In this document: in pieces, positions 25,940 through 37,770 of the stretch | Layout of the letters: each line of letters begins with the position of its first letter | Numbering within the stretch: position 1 is the first letter of the stretch | Source of the DNA: Lingula anatina | Lineage: Eukaryota; Brachiopoda; Lingulata; Lingulida; Lingulidae | Assembly (NCBI RefSeq): GCF_001039355.2 | Contig: NW_019775751.1 | Location: forward strand, 160,428 to 224,427 | DNA length: 64,000 bases | Reading direction: 5' to 3' | Notes under the pieces: model-generated | The model's database searches: none | What the model saw: only the letters and a program-made list of their open reading frames with translations | What the model was told of the DNA's origin: nothing | Made by a program: the position numbers and the translations under genes

Positions 25940-26106
25940 GGGGGCGTCTCGATAGTCTGAAGGTTCATTGGTCCGAAGGTTCATTGGTCCGAAAAGTGGT
26001 AACATTTTCATCTATATTTTAATCAAGGGTTCATTGGTCCGAAGGTTCTATAGTGAACATTCGGACCAATGAACCTTCAGACTATTGAACCTTCGGACTA
26101 TCGCTA
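25940..26106. repeat. Palindromic GGTTCATTGGTCCGAA repeat
   Basis: Three direct units of AAGGTTCATTGGTCCGAA are followed by inverted units (TTCGGACCAATGAACCTTC). Arms of about 20-40 bases could pair. No coding content. Confidence 0.85.
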
Positions 26107-27276
26107 CGGCCCCAGTTTTTCAACAGCACTTGCCACCCTTCATTTGTGTGCTTTCCACAAGGGCATAAGTCAAATCATGTCAAAGGTCATCTAGAATGCC
26201 ACCTGCTGCACCGGCCATGTTGACATGTAGCTTCAGAATATTCAGACTGCTGATTGGTTGAGAGATCCTCATGATTCCCCATGCTGCTCCATTTACAGGC
26301 AGAGAGCCAGCATAGGACAGAATATGCTAGCATTGGCTCCAGCCTATGTCGAGGATTTACCTAAGAAAGTGCTACCAAGATGATTTAGGATGTATGGAAA
26401 CAAATGTATAGAAACAAATTAACAGGTGACAGGTCTTAACACCCTGCTAAGTGGGAATTTAAGTTGTGGGTGTATTTAAGAAAAAAAGTTAACAAGTTTT
26501 AATTGTCCCCAGAATAGTTCAATAAGAAATGATTCACATGTTAAGAATGTAAAACNTTATTGTCTAGGAGAATAGTAGATATCAGCCTGTAGTCTTGAAC
26601 AAGCGCCTCGATGACGAGTGAACAGTTGTCAAAAACAAAAGACCCAGGTGTGGTAGTTCAACTACTGTTCATGCGTGCCGCAACGACCAAACCTAATTGC
26701 TCCTCAAGGTCACAAAACAATAACCGGTACTGACGGCTAGGCTCGTCTTAATCATATAAGTAGCGCGTTTCCACCCCCTGATTGAGGGAGTCGTCTGTTG
26801 TATTCATACGACTCCTACTTGACGAAAACGAGGCGCGATACCCGGATGACAGGTAGGCTTACAGAATTTGTGATAGGGTATGATACTCTTTTATGCGATC
26901 TGACACACACCTTGAAAACGGGTAGTATGGTCAGATACACCGGTTTATTCTGGACCCGTAGGTGCCGAGTCTGGTAGTTGGGAAGGCCTGGTATATGTAT
27001 ATAGGTAATAACCCTATCGCATCACGGACTTCTTACAGAGGACAAGAATGGTTATCAAAGGTAGGATTGGAGATACAGAAAAGGATCAGGAGGAAGAATA
27101 AAATGTGAATGTGCCTAAAGTCAGTTTTAATTTTTCGATATTGAATAATTAAAAAAAAAATTAAATAAAACTGTCAGAGAGATAAAGAAAAAGGTAATAA
27201 ACCTCGAACTCGTGTATTTTAACTGAAACTGTCAAATCACTTAACAGGCACACAGTGACAATATCATTACACTTAC
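26107..27276. other. Non-coding stretch downstream of the DED exon
   Basis: Contains a single N at 26556. Further exons of the minus-strand DED gene should lie here or beyond, but I could not identify one by phase or similarity. Confidence 0.4.
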
Positions 27277-27565
27277 CTGTCCTCTCCATTTCCTCAATGT
27301 CATCCTCAGCTCCCTCAACATCTTGGACAAGTCTTGCAACCCCACATTCTTTCAACAGATCTTTGAGAACTTCATAACGCCCAACACCGATGTGACCTTT
27401 ATCTTCCAAAGCATTGAGGAAATTATGTGTGTCGCAATCCTCGAGTTCTTTCGGCTGAAAATAATTAACCCTTGACATTTGTTTCAACTTTTTAAACTGG
27501 GCCTTTGTAATGCTGTTGGCCAAATAGTTTATTAGTCCATTGTGCCGATCTCGGGGATTTCTCAT
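27277..27565 (-). CDS. Death effector domain (DED) protein, first coding exon
   Basis: A minus-strand frame opens with MRNPRDRHNGLINYLANS, runs through ITKAQFKKLKQMSRV and FLNALEDKGHIGVGRYEVLK, and ends after DDIEEMERT at a donor CAG|GTAAGT (27277). The exon appears to start at an acceptor at 27588. The alternation of short helices, the LxxLEDKG-x-I-x-VGRYEVLKDLLKE signature and the length (about 85 residues) match the death-effector-domain fold, which mediates homotypic assembly in caspase-8/FADD-type apoptosis and immune signalling. The partner domains lie on exons not found here, so the full protein could be an adaptor, caspase or NLR-like receptor. A related helical fold cannot be excluded. 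Confidence 0.55.
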
Positions 27566-27589
27566 CTCGGTCAATTTTGCCGATAACAC

Positions 27590-27860
27590 TGATACGAGAA
27601 AATGCGTCCCGCTCTAGTGCCTCTCTATAGGGTGGTAGAAATAGCTCGTGACAAGTAGACGTAGCACGCTACATCTGATACTCCATCTGAAACAAAATGC
27701 AGAGAATAAATATGTGAGACAAAGAAGAAGAAGCAGAGTAAAGGACATTTTCTAGTAATATCGCTGAGTCTCCTCAGGGTTGGAGCCAGGTATTGAGAGC
27801 ACTGAGGCTCAGCGGGCACTGTGAACTCATCCTTTATTACATTTGCCATACGATGTCACG
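27590..27860 (-). other. Possible upstream exon or 5' UTR of the DED gene
   Basis: On the minus strand an ATG at 27849 opens a frame starting MANVIKDEFTVPAEP, and an acceptor-like TTTTGTTTCAG lies near 27688. A CACGTG box (27856-27861) sits just upstream. No clean donor joins this to the DED exon, so it may simply be leader sequence. Confidence 0.25.
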
Positions 27861-28339
27861 TGTACTGCCCGTATATCCTTTTCCTTGTGGCGTATGAGCG
27901 GAAACATGGGGAGGTCGTTCAAAATCGTACAGATTCAAGGTTCCGTTTTTTTTTTTTTTTTTTTCAAGCTAAAAAAAAATTAATCTTAAGCCTGTAAGCA
28001 GAGGCATTATCGTAGATGACATCGCATTGTTCCAGTATACGGGAACTGTTCGGTTGACTTGCGGTGCTCTAGATAATGTGTGGACCTGTTGTTGGTCTCA
28101 TATCCTTTCCCTTTTTTAGGAGGCATAAAATATAAATATGTTTAAAACTTAGTGTTTTTTACTTGAAAGATTTGAAATTGTGCGTATGTCCTGCGTACTA
28201 TGTATACTAAATATACTTTACCTGCGCAAGTTTCACAACTTACGGTACACACGTATTAGGCCCTATATCTACTTTGCTATAGGGGCCTTTGACAAGAGGA
28301 CTTATTTGCTGCATCTCACTAGTGCAGGTATCGCCCATG

Positions 28340-31180
28340 GGGTTATCAGGTAAGGTACATTAAAGTATTGTGCGGTTAAACGCCCTTTGATCGCATTAAA
28401 TGAACACTGGAAATACCCTGCGCACAACTTATTTGAACATCTTATTTGCATGTACTGTTATTGTGCTATTTTGCGAAACGATTGATACTTTCTTCAACTT
28501 ACTTGTGAGTTTTCCCTCTTTTTTCTCCTAAAAATCTCAATGACAACCTTTTTTTCTTTACAAATATGTCATGTAGGTTAGTAGATGTTAGTAAATTGAT
28601 CATTTGTCTGGTCATCAGCCAGGTGAAGCCAGGTGAAGCTAAATCATTAATTTTTCATCTAGTGACTGTTCACAGTTACTTAGTTATACGACTACCCCGC
28701 TACTTCTTCAGGAACTCACAAGAATTGATCACTGTGCTATTTATAAAATGTCGCTGACATTTGCAAGAGATCTTGTGTCTGTCTGGTTGTCAACCCAGGC
28801 AAACTGCGCAATAAAAATACCCCTTTTTTATCGTCGCTATAAATAAACAGTGGAAATACCCAGCTGCGCACAACTCTTTAGAGCATCTTTTTCTTGACGT
28901 GCAATCAGCTCTTTTGTCATATTGTTTATTTATTTAAACTCACTAATTATGTTTTTGTGTATTCTTTTTTCTTTTAAAATGTCAACAAAAGCCAACCAGT
29001 ACATGAGATCTCCGCTTGGTTGTCCGGCTGTCACTGCACGTAAACACTGCGATATTGTATTAATTTTCACGTCATCGCTATAATGTGAGCTACAGAGCTT
29101 TTATCTAACAATGATACACCTAGATGCATTGGCGTACACCTACTTCATTTGATTACTTTCCATTAGTGGCAGAGGTACAACCTTATGACTGGTGTACTGA
29201 CAAAATCAAATATTTAACAAACTTACTTGAAATTATGGTATAACGTCAAGCGTCTGTGTCTATTTTTACAACTGCACATAACTCGCTACTTTTCAATTAT
29301 TTGTTTGAAATTCTTTTTACACTCGTAGATGAACAATCGCTTTCATTTACCTATTCAAGTATGGCTACCAAAAACAAACATTCATGCTGAAAAACGCCCA
29401 ATTGAACACAGGCCTCTCACAATATATTTTCATATTGACTTGAAATGGCCCATTTGACTGCATTCGACTATATGATTAAATCACAATATATCAATACATT
29501 TATGTACTTAATACTATGAAAAGAAACTTTACGACTTTCAACTTTTTGAATTACTCCGGACTTTAGAAAGAAAAAAAGAACATTTTGAAAGATCGAGGTC
29601 TTGCAAATAAATTAAACATTCTACATGACAAAGTATTTTTCCAACATAACACAAATTATGAACGCTACCAAGCCAGGTTACCAGAGCAAAATCATTCTCC
29701 CGCCATTATTATTTACGAGGTATTTTTATATCAATAACTATTCACAGTTAATTCGCTATATGACTACCCTACCTATTTAATTATTTAAGGAACTCACCGG
29801 AACTGTTAAGGGTGGCATTTTTAAAATGTCCCAGTCATGTGTGATTGGTGTCAACTGATCATGAAACAAACTGCGCAATAAAAGATTCCCTTTGAAATTG
29901 TCCCTATAAATAAACAGTGGAAATACATTGTACCCAGCTCTTTTGAATTTTTTTTTTTTTTTTTTTTTTTTTTTTGACGTGCAATCAGCTCTTTAATGAC
30001 ATTGTTTATTTCTTATTTCTTATTTTAAGTTTGTGCATTTTAAAGTCAACGGTATCTTACCAGTACATTAGCTCTCCGCTTGGTTGTCTGGTTGTCACTG
30101 CACATAAACAATGCGATACTTAAAATACTTACGTCATCACTATAAATAAACACGTGCCCTTGCCATTGTTTGAACAACCACTTCATATATATTAATTTTG
30201 TAAAAATCTGTCAGTGCTTTTATCTAAAAATGATATACCTGGATGCCATTTTTGTCCTGGATGTTTCTGTCTGGTCGATTATCTACATGGTCTTCACAAC
30301 GACAACCAGATTTGTGGATTATTTTTTAATCACATACTGAAGCATACGTTTTATAAATAATTGAAATAATGCATTAACGTACGAACTACTTCATTTGACC
30401 ACTTTTCACTAGTCGCAGGGGTACCACCTTATTACTAGTGTACTGACAAAATCAATTACTTAACAAACTTATTTGAAATACTGTAGGTATAACATGAAGC
30501 GTATGTGCCTTTTTTCACGGAGATGCACGGATATCACAATTTAGTAATTGTTTACAGTTACTTCGCCATTTGACGACCCCGCTATTTTAAGGAACTCACC
30601 GGAACTGTTGCTGATATTTGCAAGAGATCTTTTCGTGCCTGTCTGGTTGTCAACTCAGGCAAACTGCGCAATAAAAATTTCCCCTTTGTACCTCTGCTAT
30701 AAATGAACTATGTAAATACCCAGCTGCGCACAACTCTTTTGAGCATCTTTTTCTTGACGTACAATACGCCAATCGGCAATCCTCGGCTCATTCCGCAAGC
30801 TCCATACTAACCTCGGATGTGATAGGCGGATAAATATGCACCAAATCCATGCATTTTGTTCGCCGGAAATGCCTTCTCACTCAATTCGACAATTCCGCTC
30901 ATAAAGATGGCTGTCAATACCCCTGCTTTTTATGATGATTTACAGTTTGCCACACAATGCACTAAGATTGACTTTGATTTAAAGGATAAATAGATACAGG
31001 CGTTGAAAGAATTAGGTTTAAATTAGCGCGAGGTTGAAAGTAGTTCCTTCCCAACAATCAACAATCAAATATGGTTGCCTCCGTATTACGTCCGAGGTTA
31101 TTGTCGAGTGCGGAGACATCCGAGTAGTTCCGAGTGACAATACGCCATCGCTACAAATGAACAAATACCCTTGCCATTGT
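28340..31180. repeat. Degenerate long-period repeat array
   Basis: Blocks recur at roughly 28.7, 29.8 and 30.6 kb in the same order and orientation: a CACAGTTACTT..CGACTACCCCGCTA block, then AGGAACTCAC, then AAACTGCGCAATAAAA, then TATAAATAAACAGTGGAAAT, then CTTGACGTGCAATCAGCTC. A CTCCGCTTGGTTGTC block recurs at about 29.0 and 30.08 kb. Partial blocks are at 28.37 and 31.14 kb. The period is about 0.8-1.1 kb with many substitutions and indels. No open frame spans a unit. Confidence 0.75.
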
Positions 31181-31531
31181 TTGAACAATTACTTTACTCG
31201 CTTTGCAAAACAACTTTTGTCGCGTATTGATTTTTCCGAACTTTAAATAACAATTTGTAATAACCCCTTTCTGTTGAATTGTTTGCTTGAACAGCCGTTT
31301 TAACAGGTACATTCCTAAATCGAAATGAACATACAGTAGGCCTATATGTAGATCTGTCACAATCGTAAGTGTCTTTTCCTGACTTGTCGTAGAAGAGAAT
31401 TAAAATAATCGTGATAATTGTAAAAACTATTCACTATAGTTAAACAATGGCCAGCGAAATATTTTATTATCCTGGTGCTGGTTCAGTTATCTTTTTTTTA
31501 TTTCATACTCATTTGTACCTTTACTTTTAGA

Positions 31532-31592
31532 TATGTATGAAGTCGCACGCGAGTATTTGCCTAACGCACAGATAACACAAGGATCCACAACT
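31532..31592 (+). other. Candidate isolated mini-exon
   Basis: 61 bases sit between an acceptor (TTTACTTTTAG) and a donor (CAACTG|GTGAGT) and read MYEVAREYLPNAQITQGSTT in one frame. No neighbouring exon on this strand was found, so this may be chance or a relic. Confidence 0.25.
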
Positions 31593-31649
31593 GGTGAGTA
31601 TTATAAAATTTGGGATTTCATTAATGCATTTCTTATAGTAGGCCCTATG

Positions 31650-31813
31650 TAAAGTGGGGTCCGCCATATAGATAAACGTCCCAATAAAATATTCGCCCCG
31701 ATAGATACGTCTCTATACATACACGTCTCAATAGATTTACGTCTCGTTAAATTTATGTTCCGATAGATCCACCAACAGATTCCTATAAACCCACGTATCT
31801 TTAGATCCAGCTA
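31650..31813. repeat. Partial copy of the 34.5-kb foldback element
   Basis: About 165 bases match 34497-34660 with one or two changes (GGGGTCCGCCATATAGATAA onward). The match ends at a single N at 31814, so an assembly join is possible. Confidence 0.85.
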
Positions 31814-31904
31814 NCGAACTTGACCTTGCGTATTATGAATATTCATCAGTTCTGCAAGTTTCAAGTCAAAAGGTAAAATGGTTTTCCACTTATCGTGTTA
31901 TCGG

Positions 31905-31913
31905 TAAAAGTGC

Positions 31914-31944
<31 letters not shown>

Positions 31945-31995
31945 CAGACACGGATGATGGCTATATGTACAGACACATCTGTGTCTGTACATAAA
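31905..31995. repeat. GGCGAC microsatellite with flanking element
   Basis: A run of CGGCGACGGCGA-type units is followed by GATGATGGCTATATGTACAG and a small hairpin. A reverse-complement relative lies at 36142-36201 and is interrupted by an N. It belongs to a microsatellite-linked dispersed repeat. Confidence 0.75.
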
Positions 31996-32021
31996 AAGGC
32001 CCTGTATGTGGCTCCACCTAC

Positions 32022-33618
32022 CTGCCACGGCTGGCATCACCTGAGGGTTGGCCTGACTCTTGTACACCAACACATTGCCAGCTAGAGAGACAGGAGTTGA
32101 TACTGAGGCTCCGTTAATCTGAGCCAGCATGGGTGTTCCTGCTGACACGAACCCTCCCACCTGGTGAATAGCTCCACCTTGCTGCTGTACTACCACAGAG
32201 ACAAGACACTCCAGCTGGGCAGGTACCTGCTCCTCATGGGACGTAGACAGCTGAAAAATATTGATTTCTTTATTTAATTAAATGATATTAGCTAATCAAT
32301 GAAGGGACATTTCTGTTTACTGGTTTATTTTTCAAATAAAAAGACATATATCAAAAAGGGTTGGGCATTATTTTTTGTTATGGGGGGGGGGGATGGATGA
32401 AAAAATGCCGGTTATAAAAAAAAAATAATTAAGTAAGACCACCCCTGACATCAATTCATTTGCTTGAAAAATTCATATCTCCCATCAATGAAAAATACAC
32501 TAACTTTATACATATTTTCACTATGGCCTTTATTTCACAAAAACTCCTAATTATTTATGTAAAAGTGTGGCATAAAGAGTATTAAAAACACTCCTCCCCT
32601 ATGGTTACTTTGATGAAAAGTTTCATGTACAACTTGAATTGCTTTACAAAAAACTTTTGAATGTAAACATTGATGACATTTCTCTTCAATATAGGCACTG
32701 TATAATAAGGCAGGATTTGCTGTAAATAATACATACTACAGAATTTATTTTATTCATTCTCTTCATAAAAGGAAACTAGTAGGATGAAAAGAAAGTCTAA
32801 ATAAAGATTTAATGGAATTTAATCACACAGGATTTGTTGATATGTTCTACATGTATGTATTCTAGAAATATATGTATATATATTATAGATTTATTGTCAT
32901 TGCAAATTTTAAAAGAAATTAAAGAAAAAAATCATTGAAAGATGAAAAAATTAATTTCATATATATAGCTGAAATAACTATATCCAAGGTCCCCCTTATC
33001 TGTCATTTTCAAGTTTTAATACCACCCCCCCCAAGTTTTGGTTAAAAATGTCCAGGGTCCCCCACCTTCTCCTCCACCCCTTCCTACTGACTGAAATAAT
33101 GTGCTGCCCCTAATCACCAAACAATATCTGAAAATTCAAGTTTTAGTTTTTTTATTGTTTCTATTACACTTTAAAACAATACTGAAAGATTTCTCCAATA
33201 AATATTATTTGGATTACTTTTAAACAGTATTAGCATAACATCTGTTTTTTCTTTTGTTTTTTGTTCAAGGGGGGAGTGCCATTTTCCAATGCCTTGATTG
33301 ATCACTCTCATTCCTGACCAGTATTTTATCATTTTAAGTTACAAACTAACAAGGTACTAAACTAACAAGCCCTAAACCAACTCACTTATCAAAATTTCTG
33401 AATAATCATTTGTATGTATAATCAACAAAACATCACAGTAGATAAACCAATGGATTTATTTTGCTCAAATTTGATAAGTAATTACTATACCTGTATGCCT
33501 TTTTCCTTGGCCAGGGGAGGAGCATTGATAAGATTGAGGTCAATGTCAGAATGCTCAGAGAACAGACCCACCAGGACAGCTGCACCAAGGTTACTTCCTG
33601 CTTTCTTCATACCACACC
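32022..33618 (-). CDS. PHGDH: D-3-phosphoglycerate dehydrogenase, two C-terminal exons
   Basis: Minus-strand exons 33491-33618 (CGMKKAGSNLGAAVLVGLFS, DIDLNLINAPPLAKEKGIQ) and 32022-32250 (LSTSHEEQVPAQLECL, HQVGGFVSAGTPMLAQINGA, LVYKSQANPQVMPAVAG) have exact splice sites and compatible phase. They match the C-terminal regulatory part of animal PHGDH, the first enzyme of phosphorylated serine synthesis (3-phosphoglycerate to phosphohydroxypyruvate, NAD-dependent, cytosolic). The NAD-binding and catalytic exons should lie at higher coordinates and the final exon at lower coordinates, but neither is visible. Single-N joins at 31814, 34117 and 36202 flank the fragment, so missing exons may be an assembly problem; a degraded duplicate is the alternative. 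No stop or frameshift interrupts the two exons. Confidence 0.72.
32251..33490. other. PHGDH intron
   Basis: AT-rich intron between the two PHGDH exons, with a poly-G tract (about 32382-32391). Nothing else is recognised. Confidence 0.6.
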
Positions 33619-33835
33619 CTGAAATAATATTTATAAAAATTGATTTCATTCAGTGCACTTGTCATGGAAATGTTATACCAATAAACACATTAAATGTAAA
33701 CAGCTTAATTCAAAGAAAAGGAGGGAAACCACTTCAAGCATTATATGCTGTCCTCATATAAACCAAGGAAAATACAAATAAAATCTGTACGTATTATGAT
33801 ACAAAAGCGTGCCAAAAAAAAAAAAAAAAAAAGAA

Positions 33836-34398
33836 GAAAAAGTAAAAATGTACACATAAGGCTTATTATCAACTAACTTGATTGATGAATTCACAAAAAA
33901 AAATTATAATAATAAATAAAATAAAATAAATTACTCTTATTAACACAAACAAAACTAATCAATAAAATAATCAAAAAGCTACTATGGGTTCACATTGGTA
34001 TACAAGTCTATCATACCAAAAGGGAGTAGACGTTTTTGTTTGATGACCTCCAAAGGCCCAACATGTTTTGTTATTCTTTGTCATAATAACTGGAATACCT
34101 GCACAGCCAGCTTTTGNGAAAAAGTAAAAATGTACACATAAGGCTTATTATCAACTAACTTGATTGATGAATTCACAAAAAAAAATTATAATAATAAATA
34201 AAATAAAATAAATTACTCTTATTAACACAAACAAAACTAATCAATAAAATAATCAAAAAGCTACTATGGGTTCACATTGGTATACAAGTCTATCATACCA
34301 AAAGGGAGTAGACGTTTTTGTTTGATGACCTCCAAAGGCCCAACATGTTTTGTTATTCTTTGTCATAATAACTGGAATACCTGCACAGCCAGCTTTTG
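33836..34398. repeat. 281-bp direct duplication around a single N
   Basis: 33836-34116 and 34118-34398 appear identical, separated by N at 34117. Such an exact repeat abutting an N is typical of a contig-overlap join left unmerged. Confidence 0.88.
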
Positions 34399-34496
34399 TG
34401 TTCCCACTTTCTGGTGCTTTTCCTATGTACATTGTAGGGCTTGAAAGTCAATATTTGACCAATTAATCTCACTGCTGTCATTATGATATTTATAAT

Positions 34497-35285
34497 CGGG
34501 GTCCGCCATATAGATAAACGTCCCAATAAAATATTCGCCCCGATAGATACGTCTCTATACATACACGTCTCAATAGATTTACGTCTCGTTAAATTTACGT
34601 TCCGATAGATCCACCAACAGATTCCTATAAACCCACGTATCTTTAGATCCAGGTACCGCTAGATCCATCTATCTGACATCGTAATCGGCTAAAAGGCCCA
34701 TATCAACTTGCGTTGTGAAATTTAGAACACATTTTTATGTTCTTTTTTGTTTTGTTTTGTTTAGAACAAATTTACATGTAAATTCAGAACACTTTTTACG
34801 TGTTCGAATGTTAGGCCTACATTTTGAGAACGCTTTAAACAGTGTTCTGACGCTAGAACAGTAATTAAGCGTTGTGAAATATAGAACACACTTTTGTTCT
34901 TTTTATGTTCTTTCACTTAGTATTGTGTGAAAACGATCTAGTAGAATAATATATTGCTGACTGCGTACTGCCGTTTTAAAGAAGTGCATTTTATGTACTG
35001 AGTAGTATACCAACCATTTCGAGCAATAGTGTACCTGTAATGGATCTATCGGTTTTTGGATCTAAAAATACGTGGATCTATAGGTATGCGGATTTAAAGG
35101 ACGTGGGTTTATGAGGACGTCATATCTATAGGAATGCAAATATATAGGACAGCAGAAAAAAATCGGATCTATCGGTATTTAAATCTAAAAAGACGTTTTT
35201 TCCGTTTTTCCTCTATGTATCTATCGGTAACGGGAGTATAGGGACGTGTAATATTTTGGGACTAAATTTTATCCGTACGTACCCT
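34497..35285. repeat. Foldback element with GATAGATCC-type arms
   Basis: The left half is rich in CGATAGATACGTCTC/ATAGATCC-like units, the right half (35030-35285) in complementary units (GGATCTATCGGTTTTTGGAT). Between them lies an AT-rich spacer with GTTGTGAAAT.TAGAACACA repeats. The architecture is that of a degenerate foldback transposon. A 165-base piece recurs at 31650. Confidence 0.65.
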
Positions 35286-35554
35286 TATAATCCTCCCTTA
35301 CAGTGACATTAATTGTATTTTTGACCAAATATGATAGCATTAAATGAATTTTGAAGTTTCTATGTCTTGAACGCAAACCACAAATAACACAATCAAAAAG
35401 CATAGGTGTAAATTTCTTGTCCATGAAGTTGCTGAGCTTACTACTATATTGTACTTATGGACTGATTTGGTGAGCCTTTCCATGCACACTGAAGGCTGCT
35501 GAATCAGGGCATAAGTCATCTCAGGGCCTGTGCAATAATTCATTGGAATATTCT

Positions 35555-36912
35555 CAACAAAGGGCAAATTATGTTGTTTTAACGTTGAAACAACGTTGAA
35601 CCATAACGTTGAGAAGACATTGGATAAACGTTGGATTTGAAGGTTGTGTCAACCTCAGATAACAACATTATATCAGCGTCAGAAAACAATGTTATAGCAA
35701 CCCCACCAAGCGGGAAATTAGCCTGGATGTGTTTAGCAGTAGGACATTTTTGATGGCTAAATATATGTAGGGTATAAATGTATGGCCTTTAAGTTAAAAT
35801 TTCCAAGGTTTAGATTAATATATATAGTTCTTTTCTTATATATATACTTATACTTTATTCATTGTAACGTATGCATCTACATGGATAGATGAAAATGTAC
35901 AAAGGAATGCAAATGTATATTAATGTGAACTATATGATCAATAGTGATATTGTATGATTATTTGTATGAAAATACAAAACATATTTGGCGGAGCCCAAAT
36001 GGCTCTACCTACTCAACTAGTTATGGGTGCAGCACAGTCCCTTTTTTGAAAGGCTAACCATAAATACTTGGCAAGAGCAATAATATGTTCATTCTTCTTA
36101 CCAGTCATTAGTGTTTTAAATTTATCCATTCTGGTAAGAACTGTTGTGATCTGTACATATAGCCATCATCTGCGTCTGTCGGCGCCGTCGTCGCCGTCGT
36201 GNAGTGCATCCTTGAGCATTTAAGGAAAACAATATGGCCACCATAGGAATTTTGTCTACAACTACGTACATTCCCAGCGGGCAAATTATGTTGTTTTAAC
36301 GTTGAAACAACGTTGAACCATAACGTTGAGAAGACAACTTTCAAACGTTGGATTTGAAAGTTGTATCAACCTCAGATAACAACGTTGTATCAGCGTCAGA
36401 AAACAATATTATATCAACCCCACCCAGCGGGAAATATATATAACAAAGTCACAGTCACCTCAACCTGTCTATCTATAACAGGTTACCAAGAACTGTCAAC
36501 TCCATCACGTTTACAGCAACTTATTCATCCTTGTGTTAGCTGACCTTGCAAGCAATTCAGTTTATTGGAATGTATTTCTGAATAACATATTAAGAAAATT
36601 CACTTGCTAACTAAAGACACAAAACAACTGTCACTTTTACTTTAAAACCATTTTGTTATTATTTTGATAAATTTAGTTACAGTATTGATAAACAAAGTAT
36701 CACGTTTTCAATAATTAATATTTTAAATTACAATCCATAACTGCAAGGTTGTGTCATTGACCAAAATACAACGTTGAGTCAACGTCGCATTATGACGGTG
36801 TTTTAACGTGGCTGAATCAACGTTGATTGTACGTTGAATTTAGGTAGATCAACGGCAATTCAACGTATCAACCTGTTTTCAACGTTGATCCAACGCAACT
36901 ATGCCTGCTGGG
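35555..36912. repeat. AACGTTGA dispersed repeat cluster
   Basis: Near-identical copies at 35560-35715 and 36275-36432 begin with AAATTATGTTGTTTTAACG and end CCCACC(A)AGCGGG. A third related block at 36745-36912 ends GCCTGCTGGG. All are dense in AACGTTGA motifs. This is a non-coding mobile-element type common in marine invertebrate genomes. Confidence 0.75.
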
Positions 36913-37426
36913 ATTGTAGATAGTTCAAATGATCAAATTGGATTTGTTTGTAGTGAGTTATATCTTTTAACTTCAATACCACAATGATACATGAGTTGGG
37001 CAATGCATGTAGGTGTGTGTCTCTGGGTATTTTGAGAAAAAAAATGCCCACCGTTCTCTAAAGGAATTTATGAGTTTAAACTGTAACAGTGTATAGCCTT
37101 GGGTATTTTCAAATAAATTAAGGCGGCTGCTTTTTCCCTTGATCATGTGTTCTTACTGCTATCAATGAAGGGAATTCCATTTGCCACAGAAACACCGGTC
37201 AAACCCCATGTGCCTGTATTTTCATACCAATGGGTAAAACTTTGTGACCGATGACAAGAGTAAATCCAAATTATTTTCCAAACGGCCACAGACCCAAAGT
37301 AAACGTGGTTAAAAAGTGATCAAAGCAGAGAAAGACCGCGACGTGTGAAAACTACCAAATGTCTCTGATCACTAATACCAATGTTTATGTAATATTAGGA
37401 CACCACAGAGATATCAGATGTAGTGA
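36913..37426. other. Spacer with no recognised feature
   Basis: Non-coding sequence between the AACGTTGA repeats and the 3' end of the first peptide gene. Confidence 0.5.
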
Positions 37427-37587
37427 TTTATTTGCTTAAAGAACAACTTTAAATTCATTCTTGTTAACAATATTTCAGTTTTAAATATTAATGAGCAATT
37501 ATCACAATGGAAAATTGCAGACGTACAATAAATCGCGCAACAGCTCATTCTGAACATGCAGCATGTCTTGAAATCTCAGGTCGATGC
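37427..37587 (-). other. 3' UTR exon of defensin-like gene 1
   Basis: On the minus strand an acceptor (poly-T then CAG at 37588-37590) opens an exon starting GCATCGACCTGAGATTTC. Similar exons follow the other two peptide genes (from 41191 and 44448). AATAAA (complement) is at 37427-37432. The exon is non-coding: the stop codon is in the previous exon. Confidence 0.6.
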
Positions 37588-37770
37588 CTGAAAAAAAAAA
37601 AAATAAAATAAGCATGCTCATTTTAAACTGGAAAGCAATTATCGTTAGAATGAAACATAAAATTCTCCTTCCCTTTTCCGAGGGTTTACATAATCAGAAT
37701 CCAGAGAAGCAGGTACCACATATGTACACGATTCGAAAGTCTCTATTGTAAATGGAAAATAACACATTTT

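Noticed and set aside
28340-31180. CRISPR-like array
   Set aside because: Units are about 1 kb, divergent and eukaryotic in context; no short regular repeats or spacers.
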